Of a stretch of DNA of 64,000 nt, positions 15,985-25,201 are shown piece by piece. Made by a program: the position numbers and the translations under genes. Source of the DNA: CAWCUK01 sp963798775. GTDB taxonomy: Bacteria > Bacteroidota > Ignavibacteria > Ignavibacteriales > Ignavibacteriaceae. The notes under the pieces are model-generated. The model was given only the letters and a program-made list of their open reading frames with translations, did no database searches and was not told the origin of the DNA. Within the stretch, counting starts at the first letter, position 1; each line of letters starts with the position of its first letter. The stretch lies in assembly GCA_963798775.1 (NCBI GenBank), contig CAWCUK010000003.1, forward strand, positions 620,001 through 684,000. The letters are read 5' to 3'.

Positions 15985-18810
15985 TTGGAAAAAGAAACGA
16001 TAATAATAAAAGGCGCGCGCGAGCATAATTTAAAAGATATCGATATAGAAATTCCCCGCGATTCCTTTACAGTAATCACCGGACTTTCCGGCTCCGGTAA
16101 ATCATCTCTAGCTTTTGATACAATTTACGCTGAAGGTCAAAGAAGATATATCGAATCTCTTTCGGCTTACGCTAGACAATTTTTAGACATGCTGGAAAAG
16201 CCTGACGTTGATTTAATCGAAGGTTTAAGTCCAGCAATTTCAATCGAACAAAAATCTACTTCAGGAAATCCTCGATCCACAGTAGGAACCGTAACAGAAA
16301 TTTATGATTACCTTCGCCTGCTATACGCAAGATTAGGTACCCCGTATTGTTACAACTGCGGAAAACCAGTAACCAAACAGACTTCAGCGCAAATTATAGA
16401 TTCCATTCTTACCGACTTAGAAGGCAGTAAAATAACAATTTTAGCTCCGGTAATAAGAGGCAGAAAAGGGCATTATAGAGAATTATTTGAAGAAATTATG
16501 TCAGACGGATTTCTTAGAGTAAGAGTGGATAACGAGTTTTTTGAACTTGAAAAAGGATTTCAGGTTGATAGATATAAAATCCATAACATTGAAATTTCAG
16601 TTGATAAACTGACGGTAAATGAAAAATCAAGAAATAGATTAACCGAATCAGTTGATGTAGGATTGAATTACGGAAATGGAATTGTAATAATTAATAACGG
16701 AAACGAAGACTTTATATACAGCCGTCATTTAGCTTGCCTAGATTGCGGCATAAGTTATAGAGAACTAGCCCCTAATTCCTTCTCGTTTAATTCTCCATAC
16801 GGATCATGTTCAGATTGCGAAGGTTTGGGCGAAAAGAAAGAACTTGATTTAAATTTAATAGTACCGGATTGGAATAAATCCATAAATGAAGAAGGATTAG
16901 CTCCGATCGGAAAACCAAGATCAATTTGGTTTTTTAATCAATTAGCAGCTGTAGCAAAAAAATATAATTTTGATTATGACACCAAACTTAAAGATCTAAC
17001 CGAAGAACAAAAAGAAATTCTTTTAAATGGAAGCAAAGAAAAAATTTCATTTTCATACTCATACGGCACCGGAAAACCGGTTACATATATGCATAGATTT
17101 TCCGGAATTATCGGCTATTTAAAAAATTATTATAAGACTACAAGCTCAAATAATATCCGTGAATGGGTTGAATCATACATGAATACCATCGCCTGTCCTA
17201 CTTGCGGCGGCGGAAGGTTAAAAAAAGAATCTCTTGCAGTAAAATTTAATGGGAAAAATATAAGCGAAGTAACAAATCTTTCCATTTTAAGAGCAAAAGA
17301 ATTTTTTGATAACGCTAAAATAACCGGAAGAAACGCGATAATAGCAAAACCTATCTTTAAAGAAATTACGGAACGATTATTTTTTCTTTTAAATGTAGGA
17401 TTGGATTATTTAACCCTTGACCGTTCGGCGAGAACTTTATCCGGAGGCGAATCCCAAAGGATAAGATTAGCGACACAAATAGGTTCTCAACTCGCGGGCG
17501 TGCTGTATGTTTTAGATGAACCGAGTATCGGCCTCCATCAGAGTGATAATGTTAAGCTGATAAATTCACTAAAAAATTTGAGAGATTTAGGAAATACTGT
17601 AATAGTTGTTGAACATGACCGTGAGACAATAGAAAGTTCTGATTATATGATAGATCTTGGTCCCGGCGCGGGTGAGCACGGTGGAAAAATCTGTCTAGCG
17701 GGAAATACCGATGATCTTGTAAAAAGCAATAACGGAATCGATTCATTAACATTATCATATTTAAAGAATGTGAAAAGAATTGAGATTCCGGAAAAAAATC
17801 GGGAAGGTAATGGGAATTTTCTGGAGTTAATAGGCGCAAGCGGAAATAATTTAAAAGAAGTGAATTTAAAAATTCCATTAGGAACTTTAACCTTAGTAAC
17901 CGGAGTAAGCGGCTCGGGAAAATCATCATTGATAAATGAAACTTTAGTAAAAATAATGATGAACAAGATTTATAAATCCAAAGCTGTCCCTTTGCCTTAT
18001 AAATCCATTGAAGGATTAGAAAATTTAGACAAAATTATTGAAATAGATCAATCACCTATAGGAAGAACTCCCCGCTCAAATCCGGCCACATATACCGGGC
18101 TGTTTACGTTCATCAGAGATTTATATTCTCAAATGCCGGAATCAAAAATGCGTGGATACAGCACCGGCAGATTTAGTTTTAATGTTTCCGGCGGAAGATG
18201 CGAAGAATGTAACGGCGACGGATTAAAGAAAATAGAAATGAATTTTCTTCCCGATGTTTATGTTGAATGCGAAGCATGTCGCGGAAAAAGATATAACCAT
18301 GAAACACTTGAAGTTTTATATAAAACTAAATCAATTGCAGATGTTCTTGCAATGACTGTGGATGAAGCACTTGAATTTTTTGAGGATTTACCCAGAATTA
18401 AACGAAAACTAAAAGCCATTCATGATGTAGGTTTGGGATATATAAAATTAGGACAGCAAGCAACAACGCTTTCCGGCGGCGAAGCACAGCGAGTAAAATT
18501 AGCCACTGAATTAAGTAAAGTAAGTACCGGGAAAACTTTATATATTTTAGATGAACCGACAACAGGACTTCATTTTGAAGATGTAAGGATTCTGCTGAAA
18601 GTTTTATATAAATTAGTAGAAAAAGGAAATACTGTTGTAGTGGTTGAACATAACCTGGATGTAATTAAAACCGCGGATTGGATTATAGATTTGGGACCCG
18701 GAGGCGGTGAAAACGGCGGGGAAATTGTTGCCCAAGGCACTCCCGAAGAAATAAGTAAGAATAAAAAAAGTTTAACCGGATTATTTTTAAAAAAGGAAAT
18801 GAACCTTTAA
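15985..18810 (+). CDS. uvrA: UvrABC excinuclease subunit A
   Basis: DNA-damage sensor of nucleotide excision repair; forms a dimer, loads UvrB and hydrolyses ATP. At 941 aa it is full length. The two ABC modules have Walker A GLSGSGKSS (near 35) and GVSGSGKSS (near 642), signatures LSGGESQRIRLA and LSGGEAQRVKLA, and Walker B/D-loops LDEPSIGLH and LDEPTTGLHF. Zinc modules are present: CYNCGKP, CLDC...CSDC, and CEEC...CEAC. The start is TTG 15985 preceded by AAAGAGAACC; there is no in-frame ATG near the family N-terminus. Monocistronic; neither uvrB nor uvrC is in the window. Confidence 0.97.
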   Translation: MEKETIIIKGAREHNLKDIDIEIPRDSFTVITGLSGSGKSSLAFDTIYAEGQRRYIESLSAYARQFLDMLEKPDVDLIEGLSPAISIEQKSTSGNPRSTVGTVTEIYDYLRLLYARLGTPYCYNCGKPVTKQTSAQIIDSILTDLEGSKITILAPVIRGRKGHYRELFEEIMSDGFLRVRVDNEFFELEKGFQVDRYKIHNIEISVDKLTVNEKSRNRLTESVDVGLNYGNGIVIINNGNEDFIYSRHLACLDCGISYRELAPNSFSFNSPYGSCSDCEGLGEKKELDLNLIVPDWNKSINEEGLAPIGKPRSIWFFNQLAAVAKKYNFDYDTKLKDLTEEQKEILLNGSKEKISFSYSYGTGKPVTYMHRFSGIIGYLKNYYKTTSSNNIREWVESYMNTIACPTCGGGRLKKESLAVKFNGKNISEVTNLSILRAKEFFDNAKITGRNAIIAKPIFKEITERLFFLLNVGLDYLTLDRSARTLSGGESQRIRLATQIGSQLAGVLYVLDEPSIGLHQSDNVKLINSLKNLRDLGNTVIVVEHDRETIESSDYMIDLGPGAGEHGGKICLAGNTDDLVKSNNGIDSLTLSYLKNVKRIEIPEKNREGNGNFLELIGASGNNLKEVNLKIPLGTLTLVTGVSGSGKSSLINETLVKIMMNKIYKSKAVPLPYKSIEGLENLDKIIEIDQSPIGRTPRSNPATYTGLFTFIRDLYSQMPESKMRGYSTGRFSFNVSGGRCEECNGDGLKKIEMNFLPDVYVECEACRGKRYNHETLEVLYKTKSIADVLAMTVDEALEFFEDLPRIKRKLKAIHDVGLGYIKLGQQATTLSGGEAQRVKLATELSKVSTGKTLYILDEPTTGLHFEDVRILLKVLYKLVEKGNTVVVVEHNLDVIKTADWIIDLGPGGGENGGEIVAQGTPEEISKNKKSLTGLFLKKEMNL

Positions 18811-19052
18811 TACAAAAATTTGTGAGACATGATTTCATTTATTAAAATTCAAATTTTATCTTTAAAAACTTTCCGGGCAATATAAACCTTTTCCCAATTA
18901 CGGCCGTCTAAGAATAAATGCTTCAAAGCATTATACATCATCAATATTGAGAATCATCACCAAATTAATTGGTATAATAGTTATATTATTTTATTGATGT
19001 AATAATAAATAAAGGATTTTTATGTAATAAAAATTCAGAATGGATGGCTAAT

Positions 19053-19691
19053 ATGAAACGACTAAAAATACTGTTTACTGCTTTGCTGCTGATGTTAATC
19101 GCAGATTTGGGTTTTGGTCAGACTAATCATATAGTGTTTGTTTCAAATAATACTTTTTCTCCTAGTGAAATAAATATAAGTGTCGGTGATACAGTTACTT
19201 GGAAATGGGTTGAGGGAACTCATTCTACAACTTCGGATAGTACGGTTGGGAACAATGTTTGGAATGCAGATATAAATCAAAATGATTCTGTATTTAGTTT
19301 TAAAATAACTTCGCCAGGCGTTCATAAATATTACTGCCGGTTTCACGGCGGACCTAACGGCGCGGGTATGTCGGGTTCAATAATTGCATCTATAGCGGTA
19401 AAAGTTGATAAAGAAACTGAAGAACCTAGTGATTATAAGCTATATCAAAATTATCCGAATCCCTTTAATCCTACAACAAGAATTCAATATCGAATCCCCG
19501 ACTATTCATTTGTAACTCTAAAGGTTTTTAACGCTCTCGGAAACGAAGTAGCAACACTTATAAATGAACCTGAATCCGCGGGATTATATTCTATCACTTT
19601 TAACGGTAAAGATTTAACTAGCGGAATTTATTATTTTAAATTAGTCGCGGGTAATTTTACAAGAGTAAAAAAGATGATTCTGTTGAAATAA
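19053..19691 (+). CDS. T9SS-secreted plastocyanin-like cupredoxin
   Basis: Exported 212-aa protein. Signal peptide (residues 1-22, cleavage near GFGQ) is followed by a single cupredoxin domain (about 25-120). Type 1 copper ligands are visible: His in EGTHSTTS, then Cys-x2-His in YYCRFHGG and Met in GAGMSG, the usual order for plastocyanin/azurin proteins. A type A sorting tail with NYPNPFNPTTRIQY and a terminal KKMILLK marks it for T9SS secretion, so it probably acts as a surface copper or electron-transfer protein. An in-frame ATG at 19044 adds three residues; 19053 is preferred because GGATGG sits just upstream. No partner enzyme is adjacent. Confidence 0.88.
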   Translation: MKRLKILFTALLLMLIADLGFGQTNHIVFVSNNTFSPSEINISVGDTVTWKWVEGTHSTTSDSTVGNNVWNADINQNDSVFSFKITSPGVHKYYCRFHGGPNGAGMSGSIIASIAVKVDKETEEPSDYKLYQNYPNPFNPTTRIQYRIPDYSFVTLKVFNALGNEVATLINEPESAGLYSITFNGKDLTSGIYYFKLVAGNFTRVKKMILLK

Positions 19692-19717
19692 ACATTAATG
19701 ATTCTTGTCAAAAAAAG

Positions 19718-19753
19718 TCCCATTCTTCCGGGAAAATTTTCAGAAGAATGGGA
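19718..19753. terminator. Bidirectional terminator between cupredoxin and AKR genes
   Basis: Perfect 11-base stem TCCCATTCTTC (19718-19728) / GAAGAATGGGA (19743-19753), followed by TTTTTATTTT on the plus strand and TTTTTTT on the minus strand. Confidence 0.92.
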
Positions 19754-19768
19754 TTTTTATTTTAATAA

Positions 19769-20596
19769 TTATTTTATTTCATGCGGATCCGGTGCAACTC
19801 TTACTGTTTCTTCTATAGAATTTAATTCATTCATATCATCATCATCCAATTCAAAATCAAAAACATTTGCATTTTCTTTTACTCTTTCCTCGTGTGTTGT
19901 TTTGGGAATTAAAACAAGATCATGCTGAAGCCCCCATCTAATTAAAACTTGCGCGGGCGATTTTTTATGTTTATCCGTTATTTTTTTTAATACAGGATTA
20001 TCCATTTCTTTAGCACGAGCGAGCGGAGTATAAGCTTCTAACTGAATTCCATGTTCTCGGCAAAAATCCAATAATTCTTTCTGATACAAAAACGGGTTAA
20101 ATTCAACTTGATTAACCACCGGAACTACTTTTGCAAAATCTAATAATTCTTTAAGATGACGAATAGTATAATTGCTTACTCCGATGGCGCGGCAGCCTCC
20201 TTCATCAATTAAAGATTCCATTGCTTTCCATGTTTCATCCCTTGCGCCATTCACAGGCCAATGAACAAGAAATAAATCAATATATTCTATATTTAAAACT
20301 TTTAAACTTTCTTCAAAAGCTCTTTTCGTTTTATCGTAACCATGGTTTGAATTATCTAATTTTGTGGTTACAAAAATATTATGTCTTGGAATTTCACTAT
20401 CTCTTACTGCTTTTCCTACTTCGGCTTCATTACCGTAAGCTTGTGCCGTATCAATTAATCTATAATCATTCTGCAGTGCATATTGAACAATAACTTCGGC
20501 AGTTTTATGGTCGGTAATTTGATAAGTTCCCAATCCCAAACGGGGCATTTCTATTCCATTGTTCAGCCTTATCCTATCTTTAATATTTAAACTCAT
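19769..20596 (-). CDS. Aldo/keto reductase, 2,5-diketogluconate reductase-like
   Basis: 275-aa cytosolic NADPH-dependent carbonyl reductase of the AKR5 type. Catalytic residues are visible: Asp and Tyr in LIDTAQAYGNEAEVG (about residues 48-62), Lys in FVTTKLDNSN and His in FLVHWPVNG. The C-terminal cofactor-binding segment LIPKTTHEERVKEN is present. Length and motifs fit broad-specificity reductases of methylglyoxal and other aldehydes (DkgA/YvgN type). Monocistronic and convergent with the cupredoxin gene; the RNase Z-like gene is upstream in the same direction, 73 bases away. Confidence 0.93.
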   Translation of the reverse strand: MSLNIKDRIRLNNGIEMPRLGLGTYQITDHKTAEVIVQYALQNDYRLIDTAQAYGNEAEVGKAVRDSEIPRHNIFVTTKLDNSNHGYDKTKRAFEESLKVLNIEYIDLFLVHWPVNGARDETWKAMESLIDEGGCRAIGVSNYTIRHLKELLDFAKVVPVVNQVEFNPFLYQKELLDFCREHGIQLEAYTPLARAKEMDNPVLKKITDKHKKSPAQVLIRWGLQHDLVLIPKTTHEERVKENANVFDFELDDDDMNELNSIEETVRVAPDPHEIK

Positions 20597-20669
20597 TTTA
20601 TCTCCTCATTTTAATAATCGTTTCATAAGATACTTCAAAATAAAATTATTTTTATTGAGATGTTTCACC

Positions 20670-21680
20670 TTAAAGCCAATTCCATTCTTCCGAAAAAAAA
20701 GTATTCGGGAAAATTTTTCTGGCTTCGTCAAGAAAAAATTTATAATTCTCTGATTTATATCTATCCGATAAATGAAATAAAATAAGTTTTTTAGCGTTAG
20801 CTTCTTTGGCCATTTCCGCGGTTTGAGTTACAACAAGATGAAAATTTTTATCGGCTAGCTGCTTATCCTCCGGAAGATATTGACTTTCGCAAATAACAAT
20901 ATCACAATCTTTCATTAAACTTACCGCGTTTGCTTTTGATTTATCATCAAAGACAAAATCGGTTAAATAAGCAATTTTATCACCTTCTTTTTCTTTTAAT
21001 AATATATTTCGGAGTTCGGAAACAGTAAAAATTTTTTCATCAAAAGAAATATTTTCATCGGGATCTGAAGCCAAATCTTTCAATTTTTCCAGCCATTGTC
21101 CGCCTGGAAGGCCTATTTCATTCAATTTTTCCTTATCAATATTTAAAGTATTACTTTCTGAAATTCTATAACCGATGGAATTTATCCTATGATTTAAAAA
21201 ATCCGCTTCAACTGTAAAATTTTTATTTTTAAGAATCTTGCCGGTGAAAGAACGTTCTTCAACGGGATGTTTATTTTTATATCCTTCAGAAGTTTTAAAG
21301 AAAAAAGTAGATAATTTCTTTTCATCAATTTCCGTTACATACCAACTACCGGGAACATTATCGACTAAATTCCATTCATATCCCCGCAGCCGGTGATGAA
21401 TAATTTCCACAGTATTTTGGGGGCCCCAAATAAAAATCGGTTTTATTTCCCTGTCAAAGTTTCTCCGGAAGAAATAATCAAAACCCGCAATATGATCAAT
21501 ATGAAGATGTGAAAGAAAAAGATAGTCAATCGATTTAATTTCCGATTGTTTTAAACTTTTAAAAATGTCCTCGCCGCAGTCAAAAAGAAGCCGATACATT
21601 TTTGTACCGCTGTCAATTTGGATAAACGCGGCGTTATCTCTGCCCGGATTTCCTAGAATTTTAAATGTTAAACTCATCAA
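20670..21680 (-). CDS. Ribonuclease Z-like metallo-beta-lactamase protein
   Basis: 336-aa metallo-beta-lactamase-fold hydrolase. The metal motif LSHLHIDHIAG (HxHxDH, near residue 58) is intact, and further ligands are the Asp in AYLTDFVF, the His in KNFHLVVTQTAEMA and the His in ILFHLSDRY; this last HxSxRY-type box is typical of tRNase Z. A middle insertion (about 105-215) differs from the short E. coli form. Probable role: tRNA 3'-end maturation by endonucleolytic removal of the trailer. A related MBL hydrolase with another substrate cannot be excluded. The start is ATG 21680 or the next codon. Confidence 0.78.
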   Translation of the reverse strand: MMSLTFKILGNPGRDNAAFIQIDSGTKMYRLLFDCGEDIFKSLKQSEIKSIDYLFLSHLHIDHIAGFDYFFRRNFDREIKPIFIWGPQNTVEIIHHRLRGYEWNLVDNVPGSWYVTEIDEKKLSTFFFKTSEGYKNKHPVEERSFTGKILKNKNFTVEADFLNHRINSIGYRISESNTLNIDKEKLNEIGLPGGQWLEKLKDLASDPDENISFDEKIFTVSELRNILLKEKEGDKIAYLTDFVFDDKSKANAVSLMKDCDIVICESQYLPEDKQLADKNFHLVVTQTAEMAKEANAKKLILFHLSDRYKSENYKFFLDEARKIFPNTFFSEEWNWL

Positions 21681-21792
21681 CTTTCACTTTTTTAGATTTA
21701 ATAAAACTTAACTATTGAATATAAACTATCTTAGAGTATTTTTAAGAAAGTTTTCTCACATTTTTTAAGATTATAAAATTACGGAGGCCGAA

Positions 21793-23148
21793 ATAGAAAC
21801 GAAAGAGAAGTTAGTCCGTGGTTTAGGCTTAAAAGAAGCAGCAGCATTAAATATGATTGATATGGTGGGAATCGGGCCTTTTATAGTTATTCCGCTTGTT
21901 ATCCAAGAAATGAACGGGCCGCAGTGTCTTTTGGCCTGGGTTGTAGGAGCTCTGCTTTCGTTTGCCGATGGATTTGTATGGGCAGAGCTTGGCGCGGCAA
22001 TGCCCGAAGCCGGCGGTAGTTATGTTTTTCTACGTGAAATTTACGGTCCTAAAACTTGGGGAAGGTTATTTTCTTTTCTTCTTATTTGGCAAACTATTGT
22101 TCAGGCCCCGCTTGTAGTGGCTTCCGGTTCTATAGGTTTTTCTCAATACTTTTCTTACTTAATTCCGCTTAGTCCGTTGTGGCAAAAAGCCGTTTCGGGA
22201 ATACTTGTTATTCTGCTGGTAGTTTTTCTTTATCGAAAAATTAAGACCATCGGCAAAATTACAATTTTATTATGGATAGGCGTATCCGGTACTTTAGCAT
22301 GGATAATTTTCGGCGGCCTTACACATTTTAATCCATCGTACGCGTTCGATTTTGATAAAGGAGCTTTTAATCTTTCTTGGTTATTTTTCGCTTCTTTAGG
22401 TAGCGCTTCAGTTAAAACAATTTATACTTATTTAGGCTATTACAACGTCTGCCATTTGGGTTCCGAAATAGAAAAACCCGAAAAGAATATTCCTAGAAGT
22501 ATCTTAATATCAATCGGCGGAATCGCGTTGTTATACCTGGCAATGAATTTAAGTGTACTCGGAACAATTCCGTGGCGGGAAGCTAAAACTTCACAGTTTA
22601 TAATAAGTACTTTTATCGAAAGATTATACGGGCAAAACGCGGCTAATTTAGCAACCGTTTTAATTTTATGGATTGCTTTTTCATCACTATTTGCGGTGCT
22701 TTTAGGTTATTCAAGAATTCCATACGCGGCAGCGTTAGACGGAACATTTTTCAAAGTTTTCGCTAAAGTTCATCCCCAAAAACATTTCCCGCATGTTTCA
22801 CTTTTAACTCTTGGTGCAATAGGATTTATCTTCAGTCTTCTATTCAAATTAAGTGAAGTTATAAGCGCAATTTTAGCGATGAGAATTTTAGTCCAATTTA
22901 TAGGGCAAGCGTTCGGAATTTTTCTATTACATAAAAATAAACCGAAAAACTATTTCCCATTTAAAATGTGGCTATATCCTATTCCCGCCATAATCGCTAT
23001 TCTAGTTTGGCTAGCGTTATTTGTTTCAACCGGCTTTTACTTCGCTCTCGGCGGTATTATAATGATTTCTTCGGGAGTAATTATCTTCCTAATAAAAGCT
23101 TATTTAGAAAAGCAATGGCCGTTTAATTCAAAAGTGCTAAATCCATAA
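21793..23148 (+). CDS. APC-family amino acid/polyamine permease
   Basis: Inner-membrane secondary transporter with about 12 hydrophobic segments. The first helix block MIDMVGIGPFIVIPL is the family's substrate-binding GxG region; GAAMPEAGGSYVFLREIYGP follows. The first ATG (21853) would cut off the normal cytosolic lead (GLGLKEAAALN), which is clearly coding upstream. A strong GGAGG (21783-21787) lies five bases before ATA 21793, giving a protein of about 451 aa beginning with ETKEKLVRG. So either ATA is a rare start or the base is a misread ATG. Monocistronic. Substrate is not identifiable. Confidence 0.87.
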   Translation: METKEKLVRGLGLKEAAALNMIDMVGIGPFIVIPLVIQEMNGPQCLLAWVVGALLSFADGFVWAELGAAMPEAGGSYVFLREIYGPKTWGRLFSFLLIWQTIVQAPLVVASGSIGFSQYFSYLIPLSPLWQKAVSGILVILLVVFLYRKIKTIGKITILLWIGVSGTLAWIIFGGLTHFNPSYAFDFDKGAFNLSWLFFASLGSASVKTIYTYLGYYNVCHLGSEIEKPEKNIPRSILISIGGIALLYLAMNLSVLGTIPWREAKTSQFIISTFIERLYGQNAANLATVLILWIAFSSLFAVLLGYSRIPYAAALDGTFFKVFAKVHPQKHFPHVSLLTLGAIGFIFSLLFKLSEVISAILAMRILVQFIGQAFGIFLLHKNKPKNYFPFKMWLYPIPAIIAILVWLALFVSTGFYFALGGIIMISSGVIIFLIKAYLEKQWPFNSKVLNP

Positions 23149-23461
23149 GTTTAAAATTTTCAAATTATAATTAAGAAGGTTTTTAAGAGGTTATAGAAGA
23201 ACAGATATTTTTATTTAACTCAATCCGCGTATTTCGGAGATTTTAAATATTTTACTAAAAATAAAATTCAAGTATAAAATTATTAAAGCGGGAATCATTC
23301 AGAAAAATTATTATATTACTCACCCATTTTTGTTATAACTGTTGCCTGCATGAGTAACGGCATTTCAAAAAAAATAACCTAAAAATAAAAATATCCACTT
23401 AAGCGAAAAACTCGTTTTAAGAAGCCAAATATATTTTGTTCAGTTTAAATATGATTAAGAA
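23149..23461 (+). other. Intergenic region without recognisable gene
   Basis: About 310 bases of A+T-rich DNA between the permease and the SF2 helicase. Only weak short inverted repeats (for example CTTAA...TTAAG at about 23398-23420) are present; no convincing terminator, RNA gene or ribosome site. Confidence 0.5.
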
Positions 23462-25084
23462 ATGAGAATATTAAAACCCTGGAAACACGATTTAAGAAAC
23501 TGGCAGAAATCTGCATTTGAAAATGTTCAACAGAAATATGAAAAAAGTAAAGATTTCCTTTGCGTTGCAACACCCGGTGCGGGAAAAACAATTTTTGCCC
23601 TTCGTGTGGCGCATTCTCTTTTATACGAGAATAAAGTTAACCGAGTTGTAATTATTTGTCCCACTGAGCATTTAAAAAAGCAGTGGGCAGAAAGCGCATA
23701 TAAAGTCGGGATTGATATAGATCCAAATTTTGAAAATAAAAAAAGAAAAGAAACAAATGATTACCGGGGAGTTTCAATAACATACGCGCAAGTCGGAAGA
23801 GCTCCTAAACTTCATAAAAGAAACTGCGAAAGCAAAAATACACTTGTCATCTTTGATGAAATTCATCATTTAGGAGATGATTTAAGCTGGGGCGACGCGA
23901 TTAAAAATTCATTTTTTAACGCAGAATATCGGCTCGCTATTTCCGGAACTCCTTTCAGAAGAGATAATAATCCCATTCCGTTTGTCCGATATATAAATTC
24001 CCAAAGTAAAGCGGATTATGTATACGGATATTCGGATGCTATTGTAGATAAAGTCTGCCGGCCGGTATATTTTCACGCGTTTGAGGGAGAAATGGAATGG
24101 CGGGTAAAAGATAAAATTTTCAAATCTACATTTGAGGAAGCATTAGATAAAGGCAAAGCTTCGGAAAGATTAAGAACAGCTCTTGACTCGAACGGTAAAT
24201 GGTTAAAAACTGTAATTGAGGACGCGGATAAAAAATTAAATGAAATACGAGAAGTTCATCATAAAGACGCTGGCGGACTTTTAATTTCAATCGATCAGAC
24301 ACACGCGCGGCAAGTAGCAAAAATGATTTCTAATTTAACCGGATCAACGCCCGAAATTGTAGTCTCGGATGATCCGAAAGCTTCTAAAAAAATTAAGACG
24401 TTTAATAACAGCGATCAGAAATGGCTGGTAGCAGTAAAAATGGTTTCGGAAGGTGTTGATATTCCGCGTCTGAGAGTGGGAGTTTACGCAACAAATATTA
24501 AAAGCGAATTATTCTTTAGGCAGGCTGTCGGTAGGTTTGTACGTCAGCAGAAAAATATTCCGGAACAAAACGCGCATCTTTATATTCCCAAAGATTTAGT
24601 ACTTGTTGATTTTGCAAAACAGATTGAAATAGAACGTGAACATTATATAAATAAAGTTGATTATGTAGAAGATATTTTTGACAGAGACGCTGATCTAATT
24701 TCTCAAAAAGATAAGCTTGAAGATGATGAAAAATTTGAAGCGATAAATTCCATCGCCACCGATAAAACACAATTTGAATTTGATTTCGGAAAAGCCTTCG
24801 CGCTGCCTGAGAAAGAGAAGAAAGTAAAGAAAAAATTAGAAGATTATATGGGTATTTCAAACGAAGAAGTTCCTATGTATGAAGTTATCGAAAATCTAAA
24901 AAAAGATATACAAGATCTTTCCAGAATAGTCGCTATGAAAAGAAAAGATCCTTACGGAAGAATAGATTGGAATTTGGCTCACCGTGAATGGATAAGAATC
25001 GGGGGCAAAGCGATTGATCAGGAAACAAAAGAAGAGTTAGAACGAAGAAAAGAGTGGCTTTTCAAACAAGTTCAAACTAGATAA
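23462..25084 (+). CDS. SF2 DEAD/DEAH-box helicase family protein
   Basis: 540-aa cytosolic superfamily 2 translocase. An N-terminal Q-like region (LRNWQKSAFENV) precedes Walker A ATPGAGKT (about residues 36-43), DEIHH (about 138-142), SGTPFRRD (motif III) and C-terminal motifs MVSEGVDIPRL (V) and FFRQAVGRFVRQ (VI), all canonical. The last 150 residues are charged and helical. It resembles a common helicase family of about 550 aa in Actinobacteria and Chloroflexi with restriction-type motor architecture, but has no nuclease domain. Role (repair, recombination or defence) unknown. Unlike the helicase at 7263, its motor motifs are complete. Weak ribosome site. Confidence 0.88.
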   Translation: MRILKPWKHDLRNWQKSAFENVQQKYEKSKDFLCVATPGAGKTIFALRVAHSLLYENKVNRVVIICPTEHLKKQWAESAYKVGIDIDPNFENKKRKETNDYRGVSITYAQVGRAPKLHKRNCESKNTLVIFDEIHHLGDDLSWGDAIKNSFFNAEYRLAISGTPFRRDNNPIPFVRYINSQSKADYVYGYSDAIVDKVCRPVYFHAFEGEMEWRVKDKIFKSTFEEALDKGKASERLRTALDSNGKWLKTVIEDADKKLNEIREVHHKDAGGLLISIDQTHARQVAKMISNLTGSTPEIVVSDDPKASKKIKTFNNSDQKWLVAVKMVSEGVDIPRLRVGVYATNIKSELFFRQAVGRFVRQQKNIPEQNAHLYIPKDLVLVDFAKQIEIEREHYINKVDYVEDIFDRDADLISQKDKLEDDEKFEAINSIATDKTQFEFDFGKAFALPEKEKKVKKKLEDYMGISNEEVPMYEVIENLKKDIQDLSRIVAMKRKDPYGRIDWNLAHREWIRIGGKAIDQETKEELERRKEWLFKQVQTR

Positions 25085-25121
25085 CCCGCCTCACTGCTTG
25101 TAAAATAAATAACTTAATTGT

Positions 25122-25191
25122 GGAAACTATTCTTGACAAAATAGTTTCCTTTTGTTATGTTGGAAACGTAGAAAACAATAAAAGTTTCCAA
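25122..25191 (+). promoter_or_regulatory. Promoter with two identical-spacing operators of the efflux operon
   Basis: Half-sites GGAAAC (25122-25127) and GTTTCC (25144-25149), then again GGAAAC (25162-25167) and GTTTCC (25184-25189); each pair is separated by exactly 16 bases and the two operators are exactly 40 bases apart. The first arm pair is perfect over ten bases (GGAAACTATT / AATAGTTTCC), the second over eight (TTGGAAAC / GTTTCCAA). A sigma-70-like promoter TTGACA (25133-25138), 17-base spacer, TATGTT (25156-25161) overlaps both. This is the expected design for autorepression by the TetR protein just downstream. Confidence 0.88.
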
Positions 25192-25201
25192 AGTACATGA
25201 T

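Noticed and set aside
17552..17966. Overlapping minus-strand frames within uvrA
   Set aside because: Shadows of a full-length, motif-complete uvrA.
19698..19928. 76-aa plus-strand frame opposite the aldo/keto reductase
   Set aside because: It reads through the bidirectional terminator and antisense to a well-supported gene.
25122..25191. Operators as a mobile-element end or att site
   Set aside because: No integrase or transposase, and spacing and overlap with promoter boxes fit a TetR operator far better.
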